From Mycobacteroides chelonae (GTDB lineage: Bacteria > Actinomycetota > Actinomycetes > Mycobacteriales > Mycobacteriaceae): 64,000 nt of DNA. The notes beneath the pieces were generated by a model that was not told the origin of the DNA, did not search any database, and was given only the letters and a program-made list of their open reading frames with translations. Of this stretch, positions 17,179-26,239 are shown one piece after another (the stretch's first letter is position 1; every line of letters starts with the position of its first letter). A program made the translations under genes and the position numbers. The DNA lies in contig NZ_CP050145.1 in the NCBI RefSeq assembly GCF_016767715.1, positions 4,650,001 through 4,714,000 of the forward strand, read 5' to 3'.

Positions 17179-19161
17179 GTGACGACAGAATCCGTGCTGC
17201 CAAAATCCGGTATCGACCTGAGCCACCGTGACGAATCCATCCGCCCGCAGGATGACCTGTTCGGCCACGTCAATGGGCGCTGGCTCGCTGAGTACTCAAT
17301 TCCGGCCGACCGTGCCGTCGACGGCGCCTTCCGAACTCTGTTCGACCGCGCCGAAGAGCAGGTGCGCGGGATCATCACGGAGGCCGCCGACTCGGGCGCA
17401 CCCGAAGGTACCGAGGCGCAGAAGATCGGCGACCTGTTCGCGAGCTTCATGGACATCGAGACCGTGGCAGCTGTCGGCCTGGCACCGCTTCATCAGGAGC
17501 TGGACGGGATCACCTCGGCAGCCGATGTCACCGCGCTGGCCGCTGTCATGGGTACGTTGCAGCGGGCCGGGGCCGGCAGCGGGGTGGGCTGCTACGTGGA
17601 CACCGACGCCAAGGATTCCTCCCGCTATCTCCTGCACATCAGCCAGTCCGGCCTGGGCCTGCCCGATGAGTCCTACTACCGGGAGGAGCAGCACGCGGCG
17701 ACGCGCGAGGCGTATCGCGCCCATATCGCCACCATGTTCACGCTCGTGTACGGCGAGGGTGACCACGCCGATACCGCCGACCGGATCCTCGCGCTGGAGA
17801 CCAAGATCGCCGCAGCGCACTGGGACGTGGTGAAGCGGCGCGATGCCGAGCTGAGCTACAACCTGGTGCGGTTCGCGGACCTGGAACACACCGCCCCCGG
17901 ATTCGATTGGGACGGATGGATCTCCGGGCTGGGTGCCACCACCGGCCAAGTCACCGAACTGGTGGTGCGACAGCCCGACTACCTGACCGCCTTCGCCGGC
18001 CTCTGGGCCTCGGAGCCGTTGAGTGATTGGAAGCAATGGGCAAGCTGGCGGCTCATCTGTGCCCGCGCGGCATACCTCACCGAACCGCTGGTGGCAGAGA
18101 ACTTTGACTTCTACGGACGCACGTTGTCCGGCACCGAGCAGATTCGCGACCGCTGGAAGCGCGGCGTCGCGGTGGTCGAGTCATTACTCGGCGAGGCCGT
18201 GGGCCAGCTCTATGTCGAGCGCCACTTCCCGCCGAATGCCAAGGCGCGCATGGAGGTTCTCGTCGATAACCTGCGCGAGGCCTATCGGGTCAGCATCACC
18301 GACCTGGCGTGGATGACGCCGGAGACCCGTGAACGCGCGCTGCAGAAGCTCGACAAGTTCACCCCGAAGATCGGCTACCCCGCCACGTGGCGTGACTATT
18401 CGACCATCGCCATCCGGCGCGATGACCTGCTGGGGAATGTCCGCCGCGCGACGGCCGCCGAATGCGACCGTGGCCTGGCCAAGTTGGCCGGACCCGTCGA
18501 TCGTGACGAGTGGTTCATGACCCCGCAGACCGTGAACGCCTACTACAACCCGGGCATGAACGAAATCGTCTTTCCCGCAGCGATTCTGCAGCCGCCCTTC
18601 TTTGATGCGGACGCCGATGACGCCGCCAACTACGGTGGCATCGGTGCCGTCATCGGCCACGAGATAGGCCATGGATTCGACGACCAGGGTTCCAAATACG
18701 ACGGCGACGGCAACCTGGTCAACTGGTGGACCGATACCGACCGCGACGAATTCGGTGTGCGCACAACGGCGTTGATCAAGCAGTACGACGATTTTGTGCC
18801 CCGCGAGCTCTCCGATCAGCACGTGAACGGTGCGTTTACCGTCGGCGAGAACATCGGCGATCTGGGCGGTCTCTCGATCGCGCTACTGGCCTACGAGATC
18901 TCGCTGCGCGGCAACCCGGCTCCGGTCATCGACGGACTCACCGGAGCACAGCGGGTCTTCTTCGGCTGGGCGCAGGTATGGCGCACAAAGGCCCGCGAGG
19001 CTGAGGCCATTCGGCGTCTATCGGTAGACCCGCACTCGCCGCCTGAATTCCGCTGCAACGGTGTGGTGCGCAACATCGACGCGTTCTACGAAGCCTTCGA
19101 GCTGAACACCGAGGACGAGCTGTTCCTGGAAGCCGATCAGCGCGTACGCATCTGGAGCTGA
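17179..19161 (+). CDS. zmp1: M13 (neprilysin-type) zinc metallopeptidase Zmp1
   Basis: A 660-residue metallopeptidase, close to the 663 residues of M. tuberculosis Zmp1 (Rv0198c), a virulence factor that dampens inflammasome activation. It lacks the membrane anchor of mammalian neprilysin. Seen are the substrate-binding NAYYNPGMNEIVFPA, the zinc motif HEIGH (His494), the third ligand in ENIGDLGG, and the family C-terminus ending in VRIWS. GTG 17179 starts the protein with TTESVLPKSGIDL. It is followed by a strong terminator. Confidence 0.95.
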   Translation: MTTESVLPKSGIDLSHRDESIRPQDDLFGHVNGRWLAEYSIPADRAVDGAFRTLFDRAEEQVRGIITEAADSGAPEGTEAQKIGDLFASFMDIETVAAVGLAPLHQELDGITSAADVTALAAVMGTLQRAGAGSGVGCYVDTDAKDSSRYLLHISQSGLGLPDESYYREEQHAATREAYRAHIATMFTLVYGEGDHADTADRILALETKIAAAHWDVVKRRDAELSYNLVRFADLEHTAPGFDWDGWISGLGATTGQVTELVVRQPDYLTAFAGLWASEPLSDWKQWASWRLICARAAYLTEPLVAENFDFYGRTLSGTEQIRDRWKRGVAVVESLLGEAVGQLYVERHFPPNAKARMEVLVDNLREAYRVSITDLAWMTPETRERALQKLDKFTPKIGYPATWRDYSTIAIRRDDLLGNVRRATAAECDRGLAKLAGPVDRDEWFMTPQTVNAYYNPGMNEIVFPAAILQPPFFDADADDAANYGGIGAVIGHEIGHGFDDQGSKYDGDGNLVNWWTDTDRDEFGVRTTALIKQYDDFVPRELSDQHVNGAFTVGENIGDLGGLSIALLAYEISLRGNPAPVIDGLTGAQRVFFGWAQVWRTKAREAEAIRRLSVDPHSPPEFRCNGVVRNIDAFYEAFELNTEDELFLEADQRVRIWS

Positions 19162-19170
19162 GCTCCCCCG

Positions 19171-19209
19171 ACGAGAAAGCCCCCGGCCAGTGGCCGGGGG
19201 CTTTCTCGT
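19171..19209. terminator. Perfect stem-loop terminator between zmp1 and the transpeptidase gene
   Basis: Arms ACGAGAAAGCCCCCGGCC and its exact complement with a 3-nt loop, 10 bp after the zmp1 stop and 13 bp before the stop of the convergent gene. The flanking T/A runs within the stem (GAAAG/CTTTC) would serve both directions. Confidence 0.9.
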
Positions 19210-19221
19210 GCGCTAGGAAAT

Positions 19222-20224
19222 CTAGAAGCGCTGCCAGTCGTCGTAGCCGTCGTAGTCCTTGTACGGGCCACCGGGCGAGTTCTTCACGATCACCGGATCA
19301 CCAGGGTGGGACTGGTTGAAGTACCAGGTGGCGTTGTCGGTGCTCAGGTTGATGCAGCCGTGGCTCACATCGCGCTTACCCTGATCGCCCACCGACCATG
19401 GGGCCGCATGGACGAAGATGCCGGAGTTGGACAACCGGGTAGCCCAGAACACGTCGAGCTTGTAGCCCTCAGGCGAGGTCGTCGGCACCCCGTACGTTGA
19501 CGAGTCCATCACCATCTTCTGGAACTTCTCGCTGACGTAATAGGTGCCGTTCTTCGTCTCGTGCTTCTTGTCGTGCTTACCCATTGACATGGGCATGGTG
19601 CGTTCCACAACCCCGTTGCGGGTCACCGTCATCGTGAAGGTGGCATCGTCGACTGTCGACACGAAGGCGTCACCGACCTTGAAGCTCCACTTGGTTCCGC
19701 CGGCATTCACGTTCACATCGGTGTTCGCGGGCCAGAACTGGGTGGGCTTCCAGCGCAGCTGCTGATCGGTGTACCAGTAGAAATATCCCGGCGCGGGCTT
19801 GGACGTGGTGATCTTCACGGCGGCCTCAGCGGCCTTCTTGTCCGTCACCGGAGCCGCGAAGACAATCGTCACCGGCTGAGCCACACCAACGACATCGCCA
19901 TTGTTGGGCGAGTTCTTCAACAGGCCCACCGGCAGCGGCGGCACATCGCCCGTCGGGGGCGCCCCGGGAGGCGGCGTGGTCGGCGCCGGAGCCGGCGGAA
20001 TCTCGCCGGGAGGCGGCGCGTCAGGTGGGGTGGCGGCGGCAGCTCCCCACGGCAGCGGCGGGGCGGCGGCAGCTCGAACGGCGGCGGCGGGGCGGTTCTT
20101 GAATACCCGGATCGCCGGGGTCACCCGGCTCTGCGAAGGCAGGAACCACGCCAGCACCCAGCAGTCCTGCAACACAGATACCGCTGATGAGGGCGCGCCG
20201 GGACCAACGAGTTAAGACAAGCAT
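19222..20224 (-). pseudogene. L,D-transpeptidase (YkuD), Rv0192-like, reading frame broken in the Pro-rich linker
   Basis: A periplasmic 3-3 peptidoglycan cross-linking enzyme. The catalytic domain is intact: an Ig-like domain (PVTIVFAAPVTDKKAAE), then YkuD with FVHAAPW and the nucleophile in SHGCINLS. The signal peptide is in a different frame: ATG 20224 (AGGAG five bases upstream) encodes RALISGICVAGLLGAGVVP then AEPGDPGDPGIQEPP, and that frame ends at 20021. The switch must occur in the C/G-rich repeat around 20060-20100, where one base removed restores a continuous Pro/Ala-rich linker. As written, no exported enzyme is made. A sequencing or assembly error is a real alternative. Confidence 0.8.
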
Positions 20225-20448
20225 GCTCACTCCTGTAGACGCGACACATCCAGTGTGTCATAGGGTTCGTCGCCACCAGGCAACACGATGTTTCACCGGC
20301 TCAAGAAAATACGTCTTGACCAGGCCTTATCGCCGTTGATTAGAAAAGGTCACATTCATAACCCCGTGGGGGTACCTGATGTGACTCAGCGCGCTGGGCG
20401 ACCGTCGCGGAAGCCCAGCTCACCTAGCCAGCTAAGTACTCCGACAGG
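20225..20448. other. Intergenic region upstream of the transpeptidase, downstream of fadE
   Basis: About 220 bases without a gene. It holds a GCTGGGC/GCCCAGC stem (20393-20419) that could terminate the leftward acc/fadE transcript, and AACCC-N5-GGGTA (20360-20374), one base off the RicR operator consensus. Confidence 0.45.
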
Positions 20449-21609
20449 CTACCGGCTCAACGCGCGGGCGATGAGCATCAGCTGCACCTCGCTCGTGCCC
20501 TCGCCGATCTCGAGGATCTTGCTGTCGCGATACTGACGAGCGACCGGTGACTCGTTCATGAATCCCGCTCCCCCGAAGATCTGGGTGGCATCCCGCGCGT
20601 TGTCCATCGCCGCCTCGCTGGCCACCAGCTTGGCAATCGAAGCCTCGGTCTTGAACGGCTTTCCGGCCAGCAGCAGGGCGGCAGCGTGGTAGTAGGCCAG
20701 CCGGGCCGTGTGCGCGCGCGCCTGCATCCGGGCGATCTTGAACGACACCGACTGATAGTCGATGATCGCGCTACCGAAGGCCGGACGGCTGCTGGCGTAC
20801 CGCAGGCTTTCGTCGACGCATCCCTGTGCGGCACCGGTTGCCAATGCCGCGATGGCGATTCGCCCCTCATCGAGGATCCGCAAGAATCCGGCGTAACCGC
20901 GGCCACGCTCACCCAGCAGATTCTCGTAGGGCACCCGCACATCGTCGAAGCTCAGCGGATGAGTGTCCGAGGCATTCCAACCGACCTTGTCGTACCCGGG
21001 CTCGACGGTGAATCCCGGTGCACCTGAAGGTACGTGAATGACCGAGATCTCTGGCGATCCGTCCGCCGAACGTCCGGTCACTGCCGCAACACCCACCACC
21101 GCGGTGATATCGGTTCCGGAATTGGTGATGAATGCCTTGGAGCCGTTGATGACCCAGCTGCCGTCATCCTCGACGGCCCGGGTACGAATCGACCCGGGGA
21201 TGTCGGTGCCACCACCGGGTTCGGTCAAGCCGAAGGCGGCCAAGGATTTTCCGGAGGCAAGCGCCGGAAGCCAGCGCTGCTTCTGCTCCTCGTTCCCGAA
21301 TCGGTAGATAGGCATGGCACCCAGGGACACGGCAGCCTCGAGGGTGATGGCCACGCTCTGGTCCACCCGGGCCAGTTCTTCCAGCGTCAGGCACAGCGCG
21401 AAGTAGTCACCACCCATTCCGCCGTACTCCTCGGGGAAGGGCAGACCGAACAGCCCCATCTCACCCATCTGCGCCACCACCGCATAAGGAAAGGTCTTGG
21501 TGGCGTCATGATGGGCGGCCACCGGCGCGACCACCGAATTCGCAAATTCTTCAACGGTTTTACGTAGCGACTCGTACTCGTCGGGCAGTTCCGCGGTGCT
21601 GAATGTCAT
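20449..21609 (-). CDS. Acyl-CoA dehydrogenase, FadE13-like
   Basis: A 386-residue FAD enzyme making the alpha,beta-unsaturated acyl-CoA. The FAD/substrate segment FGLTEPGGGTDI, the YDKVGWNASDTHPL region and the C-terminal catalytic Glu in GEGTSEVQ (short-chain dehydrogenase position) are all present. ATG 21609 overlaps the carboxylase stop as ATGA. Together with the accA/accD-type genes it matches the fadE13-accD2-accA2 cluster of M. tuberculosis. The pairing of a dehydrogenase with a methylcrotonyl-type carboxylase points to branched-chain acyl-CoA (leucine, isoprenoid-like) breakdown, by inference. Confidence 0.9.
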   Translation of the reverse strand: MTFSTAELPDEYESLRKTVEEFANSVVAPVAAHHDATKTFPYAVVAQMGEMGLFGLPFPEEYGGMGGDYFALCLTLEELARVDQSVAITLEAAVSLGAMPIYRFGNEEQKQRWLPALASGKSLAAFGLTEPGGGTDIPGSIRTRAVEDDGSWVINGSKAFITNSGTDITAVVGVAAVTGRSADGSPEISVIHVPSGAPGFTVEPGYDKVGWNASDTHPLSFDDVRVPYENLLGERGRGYAGFLRILDEGRIAIAALATGAAQGCVDESLRYASSRPAFGSAIIDYQSVSFKIARMQARAHTARLAYYHAAALLLAGKPFKTEASIAKLVASEAAMDNARDATQIFGGAGFMNESPVARQYRDSKILEIGEGTSEVQLMLIARALSR

Positions 21610-23564
21610 GCCTTCCCCTCCTCGGGGTTGATAACGGGGTGGATGGTAGCCAGGAGTTGGTCGACGGCCACTTGGTCGCCGACGGCCACCGCGACGGTCA
21701 CGGTTCCGGTGATCGGGGCGCGCAGGGTGTGTTCCATCTTCATGGCCTCGACCACCACCACCGGGGCGTCGCGCTCGACAACGGCACCCGTGTTCACCGA
21801 CACCACCCGCACGAGCCCGGGCATCGAGCTCCGGATCTCGCCGTCCTCGTCTTCACCGTCGTGGTGCCGCAACCGGGGTTCCGGCGCGATATCGGCGTGC
21901 CAGGTTCCTTCTTCGGTGGCGATCCACGCCGCGCTGCCGGCCTGTGCGGCGTTCGCGCGGTACAGCTGGCCGGCGAATTCGACACTCACCTGCCCCGGGG
22001 CGCGATGCGCCCGGGCAGAAGTGCGCTCGCCGTCTCCGATGCTGACCTCGGCCACCGGGTCACCCCAGAGCTGGACCAGTTCGATGGTCTCTCCGATGCG
22101 CAGCCGGTACGAACGCGGCGCGTGTTCCCCAATACGCCACCCGGACTTGCTGTTCCACAATGTTCCGGATTCCGACTCGCCGTCCAGCAGGGCCGCCGCA
22201 GCCACCCACACCCAATGCGGAACGACGGGCGGACGATATTCGGACGCGATCTTGTCGAGCAGCGCCGTGTCGATGTCTCCGGATATCACGACGGGATTCG
22301 TGACCAGCGCGCGCAAGAAGTCGATATTGGTACCCACACCGAGTACCTGGGTGTGGGCAAGGGCCCGGTCGGCGTCGGCCAGTGCGGTGGCGCGGTCGTG
22401 CGCGTGCACAATGACCTTGGCCAGCATCGGGTCGAACCGCGAACCCACCACCGAACCAGTCGACAATGCCGTGTCCGTGCGCGCACTACTCGAAAAACGC
22501 GCCAGCGCAACCGTTCCTCCGGTCGGAAGGAACTCACGGGCCGGGTCTTCGGCGTACACCCGCGCTTCTATCGCATGGCCGCTGAGCGAGATCTGTTCTT
22601 GCGTCAACGGGAGGCGTTCACCGGCCGCGACCAGGATCTGCCACTGCACCAGGTCGATCCCCGTCACCATCTCGGTGACCGGATGCTCCACCTGAAGCCG
22701 CGTGTTCATCTCCATGAAGTAGTAGGACTCGGGAGCATCGCTGTCCAGAATGAACTCGACGGTTCCGGCGCCGAAATATCCAACGCTGCGCGCGATCTGG
22801 CATGCGGTCTCGCCCATCGCAGCCCGCAGCTGCGCGGTCAACAGTGGTGAGGGTGCTTCTTCGATCACCTTCTGGTGCCGCCGCTGCAGACTGCACTCAC
22901 GCTCGCCCAGGTGCACCACATTGCCGTGGGTATCACCGAAGACCTGAACCTCAATATGCCTGGGGCGGGCCAGATAACGCTCGACGAGCAAGGTGTTGTC
23001 GCCGAAGATCGCGGTGGCCTCGCGCCGGGATGCGATCAGCGCGTCGGGCATCTGCTTCAGATCGTGCACCACGCGCATGCCCTTGCCACCGCCGCCAGCG
23101 GACGGCTTGATGATCAGCGGGGTCCCGATTTTCTCGGCGGTGACAACCAGCTCTTCATCCGAGAGTGCACCGACGCTGCCCGGCACAACCGGCTCGCCGG
23201 CCGCGGCAACGGTGTCCTTGGCTCTGATCTTGTCGCCCATGGCGTCCATCGCTTCGGCGGGCGGCCCGACGAAGACGATGCCCGCCGACTGACACGCGCG
23301 AACAAAATCGGCGTTCTCCGAGACAAATCCGTATCCGGGATGGACAGCGTCGGCGCCGGCCTGTTTGGCGGCGCTGATGATCGCGTCGATGTCGAGGTAG
23401 CCCGCGGATTCCGCGCCGAGGTACACCGCGGTGTCGCAGGCACCGAGATGATCGGTGTCCCCGTCGGTGTAGACGGCGATCGATCGAATCCCCATGGTCC
23501 GCAACGTGGATGCGATGCGTACCGCGATCTCACCGCGGTTGGCGATAAGCACTGAACGAATCAC
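21606..23564 (-). CDS. Biotin carboxylase / BCCP alpha subunit of acyl-CoA carboxylase (AccA2-like)
   Basis: A 652-residue alpha subunit. The biotin carboxylase domain has IANRGEIAVRI at the start, the ATP-grasp glycine loop KPSAGGGGKGM, and FMEMNTRLQVEHPVTE. The C-terminal carrier domain has the biotinylated Lys in EAMKMEH. GTG 23564 is preferred because GAAGG lies upstream and the protein then starts with IRSVLIANRG; the frame is open much further but without conservation. It is coupled to fadE by ATGA and lies 88 bp after accD, across an inverted repeat. Confidence 0.92.
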   Translation of the reverse strand: MIRSVLIANRGEIAVRIASTLRTMGIRSIAVYTDGDTDHLGACDTAVYLGAESAGYLDIDAIISAAKQAGADAVHPGYGFVSENADFVRACQSAGIVFVGPPAEAMDAMGDKIRAKDTVAAAGEPVVPGSVGALSDEELVVTAEKIGTPLIIKPSAGGGGKGMRVVHDLKQMPDALIASRREATAIFGDNTLLVERYLARPRHIEVQVFGDTHGNVVHLGERECSLQRRHQKVIEEAPSPLLTAQLRAAMGETACQIARSVGYFGAGTVEFILDSDAPESYYFMEMNTRLQVEHPVTEMVTGIDLVQWQILVAAGERLPLTQEQISLSGHAIEARVYAEDPAREFLPTGGTVALARFSSSARTDTALSTGSVVGSRFDPMLAKVIVHAHDRATALADADRALAHTQVLGVGTNIDFLRALVTNPVVISGDIDTALLDKIASEYRPPVVPHWVWVAAAALLDGESESGTLWNSKSGWRIGEHAPRSYRLRIGETIELVQLWGDPVAEVSIGDGERTSARAHRAPGQVSVEFAGQLYRANAAQAGSAAWIATEEGTWHADIAPEPRLRHHDGEDEDGEIRSSMPGLVRVVSVNTGAVVERDAPVVVVEAMKMEHTLRAPITGTVTVAVAVGDQVAVDQLLATIHPVINPEEGKA

Positions 23565-23608
23565 TGGCCGCACCTTCTGTTTTTCGTGTAAACGGCTCCC
23601 GCAAGCGG

Positions 23609-23645
23609 GTGGGGGCACCTCCCGCTCGCGGGGGAGTACCCCCAC
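23609..23645. repeat. Imperfect hairpin between the two carboxylase genes (REP-like)
   Basis: GTGGGGG and CCCCCAC arms enclose an inner CTCCC/GGGAG pairing around CGCTCGCGG. It lies in the only sizeable gap of the operon. It may be a dispersed palindromic repeat or an mRNA-processing element lowering accA output relative to accD. Confidence 0.5.
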
Positions 23646-23652
23646 ATCACTG

Positions 23653-25230
23653 TCACATCCGGAAGACGCCGTAGGAAACGGGTTCAAGTGGTGCGTTGGC
23701 GCAGATTCCGAGCGCCAGCCCGAGCACTGTGCGCGTGTCGGCAGGGTCGATCACGCCGTCGTCCCACAGCCGCGCTGTCGAGTAGTACGGATTACCTTGC
23801 CGTTCATACTGTTCGCGTATGGGCGCCTTGAACGCTTCCTGCTCGTCCTCGGTGAACTCCTTGCCCGACGCCGCGCTTTGATCGGCGCGCACCGTCGCAA
23901 GCACCGAGGCGGCCTGCTCACCGCCCATCACCGAGATGCGTGCATTTGGCCACATCCACAGGAACCGCGGCGAGTACGCGCGCCCGCACATCGAGTAGTT
24001 GCCGGCCCCGTAGGAGCCACCGATGACCACCGTCAGCTTGGGCACGCGCGCACACGCGACGGCGGTGACCATCTTCGCCCCGTGCTTGGCGATGCCGGCG
24101 GCCTCGTAATCGCGGCCCACCATGAATCCGGAGATGTTCTGCAGAAACACCAGCGGTATGCGTCGCTGATCGCACAGTTCGATGAAATGCGCAGCCTTCA
24201 TGGCACTTTCGGCGAACAGCACCCCGTTGTTCGCGATGATTCCGACCGGGTGTCCGTGCAGCCGTGCGGTTCCCGTCACGAGCGATTTTCCGTACTCCGC
24301 CTTGAACTCGGTGAAGGTGCCGCCGTCCACGAGCCGCACAATCACCTCGTGGACGTCGTAGGGGATGCGCGGATCGGTGGGCACCACGTCGTACAGGGTG
24401 CCCGGATCGCGCTCTGGGGCAATTGTTTCGGTGATCGGCCAGGGCGCCTCGACCTTGGGCGCTAGCGTCGACACGATGCGGCGCACGATCCGCAATGCAT
24501 CCTTGTCATCGGCTGCCAGATGATCGGTCACACCCGAGGTACGCGAATGCAGGTCGCCGCCGCCGAGCTCCTCGGCGGTCACCACCTCACCCGTGGCGGC
24601 CTTCACCAGCGGCGGGCCACCCAAGAAGATCGTGCCCTGCTTGCGCACGATGACGGCTTCGTCGCTCATCGCCGGCACGTACGCGCCACCGGCGGTGCAA
24701 CTACCCAGCACCGCCGCGATCTGCGGAACTCCCTTGGCGCTCATGGTGGCCTGGTTGTAGAAGATCCTGCCGAAGTGCTCGCGATCCGGGAACACCTCGT
24801 CTTGCTTGGGCAGGAAGGCGCCACCGGAGTCCACCAGGTAGATACAGGGGAGCCGGTTCTGCAGTGCGATTTCCTGGGCGCGCAGATGCTTCTTGACCGT
24901 CATCGGGTAGTACGTGCCGCCCTTGACCGTCGCATCGTTGGCGGCAATCACGCATTCGCGCCCCGAGACGCGGCCGATGCCGGCGATCATGCTGGCTCCG
25001 GGCGCATCGTCGTCGTACATGCCGTTCGCCGCCAGTGGTGATAGCTCCAGGAACGGGCTGCCCGGGTCGAGCAGCGCCTCGACGCGGTCGCGCGGCAGGA
25101 GCTTGCCGCGGTCCACATGCCGCTGCCGGGACTGTTCACTGCCGCCGAGCGCGGCGCGTGCGAGCCGCTCCCGCAGCTCGCCGACCAGTCGGGCATGCTC
25201 GGCCCTGTTCTGCTCACCAACCAGAGTCAT
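23653..25230 (-). CDS. Acyl-CoA carboxylase beta subunit, methylcrotonyl-CoA type (AccD2-like)
   Basis: A 525-residue carboxyltransferase. [17 protein letters not shown] and [16 protein letters not shown] are the signatures of methylcrotonyl/geranyl-CoA carboxylase beta subunits rather than propionyl/acetyl types. The second half has [11 protein letters not shown] and [14 protein letters not shown], the acyl-CoA site. It transfers carboxyl from biotin on the adjacent alpha subunit. It is the first gene of the acc-acc-fadE operon, divergent from a TetR gene with a large operator between them. The exact substrate cannot be told from sequence alone. Confidence 0.92.
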   Translation of the reverse strand: MTLVGEQNRAEHARLVGELRERLARAALGGSEQSRQRHVDRGKLLPRDRVEALLDPGSPFLELSPLAANGMYDDDAPGASMIAGIGRVSGRECVIAANDATVKGGTYYPMTVKKHLRAQEIALQNRLPCIYLVDSGGAFLPKQDEVFPDREHFGRIFYNQATMSAKGVPQIAAVLGSCTAGGAYVPAMSDEAVIVRKQGTIFLGGPPLVKAATGEVVTAEELGGGDLHSRTSGVTDHLAADDKDALRIVRRIVSTLAPKVEAPWPITETIAPERDPGTLYDVVPTDPRIPYDVHEVIVRLVDGGTFTEFKAEYGKSLVTGTARLHGHPVGIIANNGVLFAESAMKAAHFIELCDQRRIPLVFLQNISGFMVGRDYEAAGIAKHGAKMVTAVACARVPKLTVVIGGSYGAGNYSMCGRAYSPRFLWMWPNARISVMGGEQAASVLATVRADQSAASGKEFTEDEQEAFKAPIREQYERQGNPYYSTARLWDDGVIDPADTRTVLGLALGICANAPLEPVSYGVFRM

Positions 25231-25254
25231 ACCCAGCTCCGAAGTCTGAAGTTT

Positions 25255-25299
25255 CAGTTAATGAGGATTAACTTGAATTAAGATAATCTCCATTAACTG
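25255..25299. promoter_or_regulatory. AT-rich inverted repeat, operator of the divergent TetR/carboxylase pair
   Basis: Arms CAGTTAATGAGGATTA (25255-25270) and TAATCTCCATTAACTG (25284-25299) match at 14 of 16 positions and are 13 bp apart. The left arm also contains GTTAAT-N4-ATTAAC. This 45-bp AT-rich island lies between the divergent starts at 25230 and 25332, the expected place for autoregulation and operon repression. Confidence 0.7.
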
Positions 25300-25331
25300 A
25301 TTTGTCTAGAGCGCGCCGCCGAGGAGGTGTG

Positions 25332-25934
25332 ATGACCAACCTGGTACCCGAGTCGGAAACCCCGAACAAACGCGAACGTGCCAAAGCCGATCGCCGGGAT
25401 CAGCTGCTGCAGGCCGCGGCCCGGCTGGTGGCCATGCGCGGATATGCGCGGGTGCGCCTGGAAGATCTCGGCTCGGCCGTGGGGATTAGCGGCCCGGCGA
25501 TATACCGGCACTTCCCCAACAAGGAAGCCCTGCTGGTGGACCTGCTCACCGACGTGAGCCGCCGGCTTCTCGCCGGGGGAACCGACGTCGTCGAGGCGGC
25601 AGCCGGAGCGTCAGAGGCACTCTCGGGTCTCATCGATTTCCACCTCGACTTCGCGCTCAACGAGAGCGATCTGATCCGGGTGCAGGACCGCGATCTTGAC
25701 TCGCTACCGGAAAACGCGCGGCGTCAGGTGCGCCAATATCAGCGCCGGTACGTGGAAGCCTGGGTCCAGGTGCTCTGCCAGATCGATGGCGAGCTCGACG
25801 AGTCGGATGCGCGCATCAAGGCGCATGCCGCATTCGGCCTGATGAACTCCACGCCCTACAGCGCCGGTCGATCAGCGCCCACTCAGACGCGAGCGGTGCT
25901 GCGGCAGATGGTGGTTGCCGCGCTCGGCTCCTAG
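25332..25934 (+). CDS. TetR family regulator of the carboxylase operon
   Basis: A 200-residue regulator. The N-terminal HTH reads RLEDLGSAVGISGPAIYRHFPNKEALL. The ligand domain (about 60-195) has FHLDFALNESDLIRVQDRDLDSLP, seen in regulators of acyl-CoA catabolism. ATG 25332 has GAGGAGG just upstream. It is divergent from accD across an AT-rich inverted repeat, so it probably represses both directions until an acyl-CoA ligand binds. Its stop overlaps the convergent ricR stop by 4 bp. Confidence 0.88.
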   Translation: MTNLVPESETPNKRERAKADRRDQLLQAAARLVAMRGYARVRLEDLGSAVGISGPAIYRHFPNKEALLVDLLTDVSRRLLAGGTDVVEAAAGASEALSGLIDFHLDFALNESDLIRVQDRDLDSLPENARRQVRQYQRRYVEAWVQVLCQIDGELDESDARIKAHAAFGLMNSTPYSAGRSAPTQTRAVLRQMVVAALGS

Positions 25935-26233
25935 CTGCGAACCAGCCGGGCAATCGCCGCGGAGGCCTCGGCCAGTTTCTCGTCGGCGTCGGCGCCGCCA
26001 GAGGCAACGGCATTGGAGACGCAGTGACCGAGGTGCTCGTCGAGGAGCCCAAGCGCGACCGAGCGCAGCGCGCTCTGCGCGGCGCTGATCTGGGTCAGCA
26101 CGTCGATGCAGTACTTGTCCTCGTCGATCATCTTGGCGATGCCACGCACCTGCCCCTCGATACGCAGGAGCCGCTTGGCGTAGTCATCCTTTTTCAGCGA
26201 GTAACCGTGTGGAGTCGAAGTCTTGGTGCTCAT
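25931..26233 (-). CDS. ricR: RicR/CsoR family copper-sensing repressor
   Basis: A 100-residue all-helical CsoR-family repressor. The Cu(I) ligands are present with the family spacing: Cys42 (DKYCIDV), His67 and Cys71 (DEHLGHC). RLLRIEGQVRGIAKMI is the helix 1 signature. M. tuberculosis Rv0190 (RicR) releases TACCC-N5-GGGTA operators when copper binds. Here the gene lies directly downstream of a DUF305 lipoprotein gene with two such operators in front. An ATG two codons upstream (26239) is an alternative start. Confidence 0.92.
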   Translation of the reverse strand: MSTKTSTPHGYSLKKDDYAKRLLRIEGQVRGIAKMIDEDKYCIDVLTQISAAQSALRSVALGLLDEHLGHCVSNAVASGGADADEKLAEASAAIARLVRS

Positions 26234-26239
26234 GTCCAT

